DNA of 64,000 bases from Woeseiaceae bacterium (GCA_028227395.1 JAOIZZ010000004.1:1-64000); one strand, 5' to 3'; shown: positions 10,937 through 19,263, counted from the stretch's first letter. Made by a program: numbers and translations. Notes: generated by a model from the letters alone, not told the origin.

Positions 10937-11052
10937 TTACGCCCTATACTTGAAGTGATTTTTTAAGATATATCAAACCACCTTACACAACATTATAAAA
11001 TTTGTGAAGTTAGGCATTGATACAAAAAAAAACTAGAAAATGATCCAAAAAC

Positions 11053-11099
11053 AAAAAACCCCTTCCCTAATCTTCCGAAGAAAATCAACAAAGAGGTTT
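11053..11099 (-). terminator. Probable intrinsic terminator of the tRNA-Cys/tRNA-Leu unit
   Basis: On minus strand AAACCTCTT...AAGGGGTTT can pair (with a G-U), enclosing TTTTC-TTCG-GAAGA (UUCG tetraloop), followed by a T-run. Confidence 0.55.
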
Positions 11100-11125
11100 A
11101 ATTCAATATTATCAACTACTTATAA

Positions 11126-11212
11126 TGGTGCCCAGAGCCGGAATCGAACCGGCACGTCCTTTCGGACAACGGATTTTAAGTCCGTAGCGTCTACCAATTC
11201 CGCCACCCGGGC
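11126..11212 (-). tRNA. tRNA-Leu (anticodon UAA)
   Basis: GCCCGGGTGGCGGAATTGGTAGACGC...CTTAAAATCC...GGTTCGATTCCGGCTCTGGGCACCA with long variable arm; CCA encoded. Confidence 0.97.
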
Positions 11213-11227
11213 TAATAATCAGATAAT

Positions 11228-11301
11228 TGGAGGCTAGGGTCGGAATCGAACCGGCGTCCACGGTTTTGCAAACCGCTGCATAACCACTCTGCCACCTAGC
11301 C
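11228..11301 (-). tRNA. tRNA-Cys (anticodon GCA)
   Basis: GGCTAGGTGGCAGAGTGGTTATGCAGCGGTTTGCAAAACCG...GGTTCGATTCCGACCCTAGCCTCCA. Confidence 0.97.
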
Positions 11302-11313
11302 TTATTCAAATAA

Positions 11314-11348
11314 TTAACAATTATTAACAATTATTTACTTAACAATTA
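11314..11348. repeat. Three copies of TTAACAATTA (two tandem, third offset)
   Basis: TTAACAATTA at 11314-11323, 11324-11333 and 11339-11348. Confidence 0.85.
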
Positions 11349-11459
11349 CTAAGTAAATGGACTAACTTTACGCTGTGCTCTAACAACTAATACGAAGTAT
11401 ACCTCGGTGGACTTTTTAATCAATCAAATATCGTCAATCGATACATATAATGGATATCA

Positions 11460-12716
11460 ATGAAAAATATACTCATTTTTTTCTTACTAGTTCTTTTTTT
11501 AATGCCACAAATAGTGGTGGCAGAATCATCTGGACTGTTCTCGAAAATCAAATTAAATGACCTTCTTGTATCTTCTGTTTATGGAAGTATGACTCCATAC
11601 ATATCAACCAGTGATTCAGGTATTACTACCATCAATTGGTTAGAGCCAAGTGATAGTGGTTACGCTATAAAATTTGCAAAATATAATAATACTTGGGATG
11701 AGCATAAAATTGTCGCACAGGGTAATAATTGGTTTATTAACTGGGCCGATTTCCCCTCTCTAATACACATGAATGATGATAATTACGCTGCCCATTGGCT
11801 TATTAAAAGTAGCTCAGATAGGTATGCTTATGATACGCAAGCCTCCATATCAAAAGACGGTGGAGACACTTGGTCCAAACCCATAATCGTCAATCAAGAT
11901 GGAACTCCCACTGAGCATGGCTTTGCAAGTTTATATAGAGATGGTGATAACTTAGGGCTTATATACTTAGATGGTAGAAAAATGATCAACGAAATGACTG
12001 CTGATCCTAATGATACTGGCATGACATTGAGAGCCACTTCCATAAATCTAGAAACAAATATTATCAGTGAACAACTTATTGACGGTCTCGTGTGTGAATG
12101 TTGCCAGACCAATATTGCAAAAAGCAGTCAAGGTCCAATAGGTATATATCGGAACCGAACTGAAGATGAGATAAGAGATATATATATCACCAAGAAAATC
12201 AATGGTAAGTGGATGCCTGGAAAGTTACTCCATAAGGATGATTGGAATATCTCAGGGTGCCCTGTAAATGGACCATCGATTCATGCTGATATTAACAATG
12301 TAACTGTGGGTTGGTTTACCGCTGCCAATGATAATCCTGTAATCAAGTTAACTAAATCATCAGACCATGGCAATACATTCTCAACACCATATGAAATCGG
12401 TCTTAATAGTGCCGTTGGGCATATCAATATCACGGTTGATAGAAATGATAATACCTGGATGATTTGGCATAAGAAAATTAGTAACGGAGCCGTGGCTTTG
12501 ATGTTGAGCATGCTGGAAGATAAAACAAATCAACTTTCAGAAATGATTATAGATGAGACTGGAAATATCCCTCGTTACAGTGTTCCTCAGATCACCAATC
12601 ATAATGATGAGATTATTATGGCTTGGACTATAAAGGTTAACAGTGAAACATCAGGTAGAGGACGAAATACCCAGACTTCCATAAAGTCAGCATCGTTTAA
12701 AATCAATCAATTTTAA
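11460..12716 (+). CDS. Secreted sialidase-like (BNR/Asp-box) beta-propeller protein
   Basis: Signal peptide; Asp boxes 'SKDGGDTWSKP' and 'SSDHGNTFSTP'; cysteine motifs CECCQT and GCPVNGP. Confidence 0.75.
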   Translation: MKNILIFFLLVLFLMPQIVVAESSGLFSKIKLNDLLVSSVYGSMTPYISTSDSGITTINWLEPSDSGYAIKFAKYNNTWDEHKIVAQGNNWFINWADFPSLIHMNDDNYAAHWLIKSSSDRYAYDTQASISKDGGDTWSKPIIVNQDGTPTEHGFASLYRDGDNLGLIYLDGRKMINEMTADPNDTGMTLRATSINLETNIISEQLIDGLVCECCQTNIAKSSQGPIGIYRNRTEDEIRDIYITKKINGKWMPGKLLHKDDWNISGCPVNGPSIHADINNVTVGWFTAANDNPVIKLTKSSDHGNTFSTPYEIGLNSAVGHINITVDRNDNTWMIWHKKISNGAVALMLSMLEDKTNQLSEMIIDETGNIPRYSVPQITNHNDEIIMAWTIKVNSETSGRGRNTQTSIKSASFKINQF

Positions 12717-12735
12717 TTGAATATCTAGTAGCTGA

Positions 12736-13098
12736 TTATTTGGTGTATTTTTCAGCGCCTAAAAAATGAATGGATACATAAGGCTCATCACCTACTACCC
12801 AGCTATCATGCGGCTCTTTTGATACATAAAAAATATCACCGGGGGTTAACATGGTGACCTTTCCACCGGGTGATGCAGCAGTGGCATTGCCACTTACGAC
12901 CAAACCTAGATGCTCAACATCACAATATTTTTTATTGATGAGTGCGCCAACATGAGTTGACCATTTCCAACCTGGTTCATAAGTGGCTCTTCCAATAACC
13001 ATATTATTTATTTTAACGGTTTCAAACATCCCTTTATCAAAATTTGCAATCTCATCTGGAGAGTCGAATCTCTTTATTATTACTGCTAAATCATTCAT
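12736..13098 (-). CDS. Small cupin-fold protein
   Basis: 'HLGLVVSGNATAASPGGKVTMLTPGDIFYVSKEPHDSWVVGDEPYVSIHF' double-stranded beta-helix pattern. Confidence 0.75.
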   Translation of the reverse strand: MNDLAVIIKRFDSPDEIANFDKGMFETVKINNMVIGRATYEPGWKWSTHVGALINKKYCDVEHLGLVVSGNATAASPGGKVTMLTPGDIFYVSKEPHDSWVVGDEPYVSIHFLGAEKYTK

Positions 13099-13186
13099 TG
13101 CCTGCCCTTTTATTTAAGGATTATTAATCCATAACTCAATACTTAATATAAATCTCCTCAGGCCTGCTATCAAATTTCTCTTTGTT

Positions 13187-13345
13187 TTATAGAGAATTTA
13201 CCGCGACTATTGGCGCCACGATAAAATAAAGCAAACTGCATACTGCTAAAATCGTAACATCTTCATCAGAATAATAACGGCACACTAAATAAGTCAGTAC
13301 GCTAAATCCAAGAATAGGTAAAACCAAGTCACTTATATTTTCCAT
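13187..13345 (-). CDS. Small (52 aa) predicted membrane protein, not in ORF track
   Basis: MENISDLVLPILGFSVLTYLVCRYYSDEDVTILAVCSLLYFIVAPIVAVNSL*; AGGGGG Shine-Dalgarno-like sequence upstream of ATG. Confidence 0.6.
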   Translation of the reverse strand: MENISDLVLPILGFSVLTYLVCRYYSDEDVTILAVCSLLYFIVAPIVAVNSL

Positions 13346-13432
13346 AATTAATACCCCCTTCTATTATTTATACATAATAATAAGGAGTTTGGAAAGTAAA
13401 CTCCGTGGAAGTACTTTAGGGTGAAAACAAAT

Positions 13433-13508
13433 TGGAGCGGGAAACGAGATTCGAACTCGCGACCTCAACCTTGGCAAGGTTGCGCTCTACCAGCTGAGCT
13501 ATTCCCGC
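13433..13508 (-). tRNA. tRNA-Gly (anticodon GCC)
   Basis: GCGGGAATAGCTCAGCTGGTAGAGCGCAACCTTGCCAAGGTTGAGGTCGCGAGTTCGAATCTCGTTTCCCGCTCCA. Confidence 0.97.
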
Positions 13509-13673
13509 AATTAACTATGCCTATTAACTTGTAAAAAAATAGCTAATATTGATATATATTTTAAGTCACCTATACGTCACTCATTAAATACTAAAAATAC
13601 AGCATTCAAATCAATTTAAGTCCGTAATTATACATTAATTATCATAATGTCATAGCTACATTTAGCCATTTGG

Positions 13674-14207
13674 CTATTGAGGCTGGATGGCCGCATAATA
13701 AATGTCTAATTCGGTAGATATAACTCGATCATCAAGCTTCATGCTTTCTTTAATCCGATCATAATCTCCAAGATTGTTGAGCTGCACAACGATACGATTT
13801 AGCGATGGCAATGCATCAATAACAGATAATCCATAATTTAAAGCTAGATCGGGGCCATTCACACCCTCAGCATATTTTATAAATAGTTGCCCGTTTGTGA
13901 GCCCTACTCTCCCAGTATTAGAGTTTTTTACAACTTTCATAATAATTGATGATTGTGTATTTTGTAATTGAGTATTAGGCAAGCTCCCATCCAACGAATA
14001 CTTGTAGTCACCAATTGCTGCAATACCGTCATTAATTGAAATGGTATTATTTTTATCAAAAACTACCATTGAATTTTCAATGATATCAATATTTTGATCT
14101 ATCGACCCTAGCATTTGAGCCTGCAAAAAGGATGATAAGGACCCAATTAAAAAGCAAAATTTTACAAGTGTAAGAATTCGCTTTATTACTGTATTAACTA
14201 AACGCAT
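13674..14207 (-). CDS. Secreted stand-alone S8-propeptide/inhibitor-like protein
   Basis: Start MRLVNTVIKR (10 nt after subtilase stop) preferred over ORF start at 14375; 'ALNYGLSVIDALPSLNRIVVQLNN...SMKLDDRVISTELDIYYA' resembles prodomains that precede S8 catalytic domains. Confidence 0.6.
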   Translation of the reverse strand: MRLVNTVIKRILTLVKFCFLIGSLSSFLQAQMLGSIDQNIDIIENSMVVFDKNNTISINDGIAAIGDYKYSLDGSLPNTQLQNTQSSIIMKVVKNSNTGRVGLTNGQLFIKYAEGVNGPDLALNYGLSVIDALPSLNRIVVQLNNLGDYDRIKESMKLDDRVISTELDIYYAAIQPQ

Positions 14208-14217
14208 ATTTTTTCCT

Positions 14218-17200
14218 CTATCTATTATCGAATTGAATGGCGGCCTGCACAAAAGTCCCTGTTGATCCAGATATATGATCGATAATATGCAGCTTCCAAT
14301 CACCGACCTTGGTTTCACCATAAAAAGCATTGGATGGTAAATATACCCATTGACTTGATGATAAATCCGTCGCAAGTGCCGTTAATGGCGGCAACAAAGT
14401 ACTAATTGTGCCACTTGGTGATTCCAGCCTAAAACCTAGATGATTTGGGTCAGAGTGACTAATTTTCATTGCCACTTTTAGATGTTCGATCGTGCCACTT
14501 CCACTTTCCGTTATAGACTGAGTGTATAAGCTTAGATCATCCATACTCACAGATTGAATTGCAGTAAGGTTCCATGATGTTTGGGAGACACTGCCTAAAC
14601 TACCTGTGGTATAGGCTATAGCGGCATTGACAGCAGCCGTGGCATCAACCGCTCCAAAACCATACCAAGGATGAAATTTTAATCCGGTGGAATTAGTTAC
14701 CCAACCCACATAGCTAATGTTGCCTCCAACATTTGTTGCAGAAAAGCCAGTATCAACTTGCACGGCCGTGGTCGCTAAAATATGCTTCACATCTCGCCAT
14801 GTTAATGCAGGATTGGCTTCTAACATGAGTGCAATAACACCTGACACCATGGGTGTGGCGGCGGAAGTTCCATTCATACTACTCGTGTAATTACAATTAA
14901 GGTTTTCAGCATGAGGAGATTCGTTAGAATTGAAAGCGTTAAGTGATGCTCCACTAGAACTGACTGATCCTAATGAGCAGGAAGAGCGATCTAACGTCAT
15001 AATAGCGGGCTTTCTGGGATACGGTAATGATGTATCCTCCATATTAACTTCTAGATCTAAATCTAATCCATATTCACCTCCAGGTGCACTGACCCATAAA
15101 GAAGCACCAGGTGTGGAGTATGATGCTTTAGTCCCATCCGCATTCAATGAGCCGACACCGATTATCTGAACCATTAAATAAAGAGAATCAAAAACTGCGT
15201 CGTAACATCCTATTTTATATGTACCTGCATTATCTCCATCCCCACAAAAAGAAAACAGTGACGTTCCAGTAGCGCCTTTATAGTAATCATTACCACTTGA
15301 ATTGACATACAAAGCGCCTTTGGAATTTCTTAGATCGTTAACTCCCGCAGCTAATTGATCTTGTAATGCGCTGGAGGGTTGAGACAGTGCGGTGGTGGGT
15401 CCACCGTAACTCATATTAAATATTGACACATCAGCAGCTAGAGAAAAGCTCGATGCCCCTAGCGATTTAACATGATTTGCAGAGCTATCATTACTTCCTG
15501 AGAGTAAATTAAATGCTTTTATGGAGGCATTGGGTGCCACTCCTCTGCCGCCCAGATTATTCCAACCTTTAGCGGCAACAATGCCAGCGACCATGGTGCC
15601 ATGATCCGCTCCTGATCCAGTCGGTGCTGGATTATTTGATGAATCGGTGAAACTCCACGATCCATTAGTCACCACATTATCAACGATATCTTCATGGGTT
15701 ATTTCAAGCCCACTATCCACAATTGCAACAATAATTCCAGCTCCTGTTTTGCCGGCTGCTATCGCACCATCGACGTTTAAATCGGCACCTGATGTGCCAG
15801 CATTCGTTGCAAAATTCTTTTGCCCGGTATTATCTAAATGCCATTGATGGTTATAAAGGGGATCAGTTTTTAGATTAATGTTGATTTTAGCAGTGGCGGA
15901 ATCAACATAGCCATCATTCACTTTATAAGTAAAATAATCAGCTGCTGCTACAGTCTGGGTGGTTGAATAAGTAAAAGCACCCGTACTTGTGTTGGTAATA
16001 GTTGCTGTGCCGCTTGTCGCACTCTCAACAATTGAATATGTAACACTCCGACTGTCTTGCGAAGTTGAGGTTAGTGTAGCCGAGCCACCATTAGTTACTC
16101 TTGGTAATAAATTGATGAAATAGCTAGCAGTGGCGCTTGTTGGTGCTGTATGCACATTTACATTTAAAGGGTAAGCATCTGAAGTATCGGCAACCCCATC
16201 TCCATCATCATCCGTATCTGCATTATTACCTATACTGTCAGAATCGGTATCTAAAGTTTCTGTCGAATCTAATGGAAACGCATCAGAGGTATCAGCAACA
16301 CCATCTCCATCATCATCCGTATCTGCGATCATCCCTTTACCCTGACAAGACGAATCACAGCTATCTGGTCGCCCATCGCTGTCTGTATCCGTTCTTCCAT
16401 TCAGAGTAATTAATGGAAATGCATCTGAAGTATCGGCAACACCATCCCCATCATCATCCGTATCTGCATTATTACCTATGCCATCAGCATCGGTATCCAG
16501 AGTTTCCGTGGCATCAAACGAAAAGGCATCAATACTATCGCGAACATTGTCGTTATCATCATCCACATCCAGTAAATCAGCGATGCCATCGCCGTCATTA
16601 TCTGGCGCATCAGAGGCAACCGCCACATTAGCGAGCAATATAGAAACGCCAGTCTCATTCGCAAAGTCACTAACGACAATCTCATCAGATACAAGATTTG
16701 CTATCGATGTTTGCATGGAATTTTGTGTCGAGGTTATTATTTGTTTTGCTGTAAATGAAACTGGATCAAGGGTGGCACTCGAAACCAATGCATTGATCGT
16801 TGCTAATGTGTTTGAAATAGCTGTCAATTTAGAGGTTGATATTGCTATTGCGGGCGTCACTTCTTGTACTACTTTTGTTAACACTGTTTGTATCGTTGCA
16901 CTTGCGGTTAAGTCAATGCTACCCTGAGATTGAGCTAAAGATGAGATCTGCTTAGCCACTGACTTTGCCAGTGAAATTGATACATCGGTGGATGAATCAT
17001 CGTCATCTGTTAGTGTTGTTGCTGACTGTAAGATTAAGCCAACTTGCTGATTGATGCGTTGTTGTTTTTTTGCACTTACATCGGCCGCCTTTGCCTTCGC
17101 CCAACCATCCGATGACAATAAGTTTTCAACGCTTACGCTGATACCAAGATTAATAAGCATTTGTGCTTTACTCTCCACACTTGAGATAGAGGAAAGTACG

Positions 17201-17895
17201 GTCGTTAAAGGAGTAATACTTGCAAGCTTTTTCAGATCAGAGGGTATATCAGATAGCAATACTAGGTTAGGCAGCCTCTTACCTGTTGTTATATCTCTTC
17301 CGCCTCTCGATACAATTTGACTAGTCCCGTCCGAGGAAGGCGTGAATGAATCGACATAAAAATATCCATTTGAATTGGTCGTGCTAGTTGGCTCGCCAGA
17401 ACCTTTAATATTATCGCCATTTAAATCAACAAATACCGATGCTCCTGAGATGGGCGCATCAACAACGCGTCCTTCAAATGCATCTTTGAGAGTTACCGTG
17501 ATTGATTGATTGTCTGTTAAAGAACCATCTGTTACTTGTGCTGAGAGCAAATAGACATTGTCCTTGTCTTTATCAGCAGGTACCTCAAAATCCGGTGGCG
17601 TCTTAAATGAGAGGGCACCGGCAGATGAAATTGAGAATAGAGATCGATCATCAACATCAGATTGTTCGTTGACAGCCTCTATGGAAAAGATTAATTGATT
17701 TCCTTCAGCATCTGATGCGGATAGTGACGCAACCGAGCTAGAACCCTCAAGCACTGATAATGATCCTGGATCATTGAAAATCGGGGCGGTATTAATGACT
17801 GGGGCTGGGGCATCACCACCACCTCCTCCACAAGCAACAAGAAGCGAGGTAAAAAAAGAAATTAACAAACACCGACTCATTATATTTAACACCAC
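14218..17895 (-). CDS. Lipoprotein S8 (subtilisin-like) protease with cadherin-like domains, TSP type-3 repeats and C-terminal P domain
   Basis: Lipobox LVAC; Asp 'IVAIVDSGLEITHEDI', His 'HGTMVAGIVAAKG', Ser 'MNGTSAATPMVSGVIALMLEAN'; DxDxDG repeats; proprotein-convertase P-domain-like C-terminus. Confidence 0.92.
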   Translation of the reverse strand: MVLNIMSRCLLISFFTSLLVACGGGGGDAPAPVINTAPIFNDPGSLSVLEGSSSVASLSASDAEGNQLIFSIEAVNEQSDVDDRSLFSISSAGALSFKTPPDFEVPADKDKDNVYLLSAQVTDGSLTDNQSITVTLKDAFEGRVVDAPISGASVFVDLNGDNIKGSGEPTSTTNSNGYFYVDSFTPSSDGTSQIVSRGGRDITTGKRLPNLVLLSDIPSDLKKLASITPLTTVLSSISSVESKAQMLINLGISVSVENLLSSDGWAKAKAADVSAKKQQRINQQVGLILQSATTLTDDDDSSTDVSISLAKSVAKQISSLAQSQGSIDLTASATIQTVLTKVVQEVTPAIAISTSKLTAISNTLATINALVSSATLDPVSFTAKQIITSTQNSMQTSIANLVSDEIVVSDFANETGVSILLANVAVASDAPDNDGDGIADLLDVDDDNDNVRDSIDAFSFDATETLDTDADGIGNNADTDDDGDGVADTSDAFPLITLNGRTDTDSDGRPDSCDSSCQGKGMIADTDDDGDGVADTSDAFPLDSTETLDTDSDSIGNNADTDDDGDGVADTSDAYPLNVNVHTAPTSATASYFINLLPRVTNGGSATLTSTSQDSRSVTYSIVESATSGTATITNTSTGAFTYSTTQTVAAADYFTYKVNDGYVDSATAKININLKTDPLYNHQWHLDNTGQKNFATNAGTSGADLNVDGAIAAGKTGAGIIVAIVDSGLEITHEDIVDNVVTNGSWSFTDSSNNPAPTGSGADHGTMVAGIVAAKGWNNLGGRGVAPNASIKAFNLLSGSNDSSANHVKSLGASSFSLAADVSIFNMSYGGPTTALSQPSSALQDQLAAGVNDLRNSKGALYVNSSGNDYYKGATGTSLFSFCGDGDNAGTYKIGCYDAVFDSLYLMVQIIGVGSLNADGTKASYSTPGASLWVSAPGGEYGLDLDLEVNMEDTSLPYPRKPAIMTLDRSSCSLGSVSSSGASLNAFNSNESPHAENLNCNYTSSMNGTSAATPMVSGVIALMLEANPALTWRDVKHILATTAVQVDTGFSATNVGGNISYVGWVTNSTGLKFHPWYGFGAVDATAAVNAAIAYTTGSLGSVSQTSWNLTAIQSVSMDDLSLYTQSITESGSGTIEHLKVAMKISHSDPNHLGFRLESPSGTISTLLPPLTALATDLSSSQWVYLPSNAFYGETKVGDWKLHIIDHISGSTGTFVQAAIQFDNR
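16169..16590 (-). repeat. DNA repeats encoding thrombospondin type-3-like calcium-binding repeats
   Basis: Repeated unit 'gcatctgaagtatcggcaacaccatctccatcatcatccgtatctgc' in three near-identical copies; protein 'NADTDDDGDGVADTSDAFPL'. Confidence 0.9.
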
Positions 17896-17954
17896 TGAGA
17901 ATTTAACATATAAAATTACACTAGCATGTTAATGAAGTTCTATTTATATAATTC

Positions 17955-18677
17955 TCATTTAAGCGTTATCCAGACAAGATCAATTACCGTATCACCAGTA
18001 TTGCCCGATTCATGCCCGGCATCTAATTCAATGGCGTCCATCCAACCAGCATCACCATCTTTTCCAATTTGTTCTGAATACTGAATTTTTCCACCCAATT
18101 TAGCGGATGTCTCTCCAGCTTTTATGACGATATATATTTGATCGCCAGGGTGACTGTGAACACCCTCCCACTGACCTGGCTCAATTTGAACTCGTTGAGC
18201 AATAAGCCGATCATTCTCAAATAATAATTCTTGAGCTAGATTAGGATACACATGTGAGCTTCGTTCTTCATTAGGATATAAAGGTTTATCTTTCTTTAAT
18301 GTTACATAGATTAATTCAATGGCCTCATCACCAGTATTTCCTGAATTATGGCCGGCAGATAAAGGAATGTCATCCATCCACCCCACCGAGCCATCTCCAT
18401 CAATTTCTGCTGAATACTCGACTTCTCCATCAAGCATGCCAGACCACTCTCCACCTTTGATATGAACATAGAGTTGATTCCCCGGGTGTGAATGAATACC
18501 TTCCCATTCTCCAGGTCCAACGATTAATTTTTGTAATACTACATGCTCGTTCTCAAAGACAACCACCCCGTCTTTATCTTCTATATTAGGGTAGATCAAA
18601 AGATATGGATTTTGAGTCTCTAATGAAGAGCAGGCAGTCAAAAATAAAATTACAAAAATAGCTATTAATTTATTCAT
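17955..18677 (-). CDS. Lipoprotein with tandemly duplicated cupin domain
   Basis: Lipobox 'FLTACSS'; two copies of 'GxWEGxHSHPGxQxYxxIKxGE...GWMDxIxLxAGHxSGNTGDxxIxLxxxTLK'. Confidence 0.8.
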   Translation of the reverse strand: MNKLIAIFVILFLTACSSLETQNPYLLIYPNIEDKDGVVVFENEHVVLQKLIVGPGEWEGIHSHPGNQLYVHIKGGEWSGMLDGEVEYSAEIDGDGSVGWMDDIPLSAGHNSGNTGDEAIELIYVTLKKDKPLYPNEERSSHVYPNLAQELLFENDRLIAQRVQIEPGQWEGVHSHPGDQIYIVIKAGETSAKLGGKIQYSEQIGKDGDAGWMDAIELDAGHESGNTGDTVIDLVWITLK

Positions 18678-18686
18678 AATATTTCC

Positions 18687-19247
18687 CTATGATTCTTTTT
18701 GCATGGATGGCCATGCGGCTTCCAGATATTTAAACATCGACCACAATGTCATCCCGGCTGATAACAGTAAAAAAGAAAAGCCAATCGCATAAACATCAAA
18801 GCCTAATATCGATTCCTTATAAACCATAAAACCAATTCCAAACATCTGTAATGCTGTCTTAAGTTTACCTGACCATGACACCGCTACTTTTGCCCTATCG
18901 CCGATTGTTGCCATCCATTCACGTAATGCAGATACCGTTATTTCACGACCAATAATAATGACGGCAATAATATCCACATACCAACCTGGATCTGATTGAA
19001 CCAGTAACACAAGCACTATTGCTACCATCAATTTATCGGCAACAGGGTCAAGAAAAGCTCCAAAACGAGACATTTGACCATAATTTCTTGCTACATATCC
19101 ATCGAGAAGGTCAGTAAGTGCCGCAAACCCAAATATGATTCCTGCCATCGGTCTTGCGTTATCGCTTTGTAAATAAAAACATATAACAACAATAGGTATT
19201 GCAGCAATCCGAAGTAATGTTAAAAAATTAGCGAATGTTATTTTCAT
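18687..19247 (-). CDS. pgsA: CDP-diacylglycerol-glycerol-3-phosphate 3-phosphatidyltransferase
   Basis: Start MKITFANFLTLLRI; CDP-alcohol phosphatidyltransferase motif 'DLLDGYVARNYGQMSRFGAFLDPVADK'; directly downstream of uvrC. Confidence 0.93.
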   Translation of the reverse strand: MKITFANFLTLLRIAAIPIVVICFYLQSDNARPMAGIIFGFAALTDLLDGYVARNYGQMSRFGAFLDPVADKLMVAIVLVLLVQSDPGWYVDIIAVIIIGREITVSALREWMATIGDRAKVAVSWSGKLKTALQMFGIGFMVYKESILGFDVYAIGFSFLLLSAGMTLWSMFKYLEAAWPSMQKES

Positions 19248-19263
19248 AGAGATATCATAAAGT

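Noticed and set aside
11040-11330. ORFs over the tRNA-Leu/tRNA-Cys region on both strands
   Set aside because: Frames run through two canonical tRNA genes; typical spurious tRNA translations.
13615-13626. 12-nt match 'tttaagtccgta' to tRNA-Leu, a possible further tRNA remnant
   Set aside because: Too short; about this level of match is expected by chance in 64 kb of AT-rich sequence, and no flanking similarity.
16137-16927. Plus-strand ORFs of 72-149 aa opposite the subtilase
   Set aside because: Antisense frames kept open by the repetitive TSP3 coding DNA; composition (His/Tyr/Pro runs) is a frame artefact and the minus-strand protease is clearly real.
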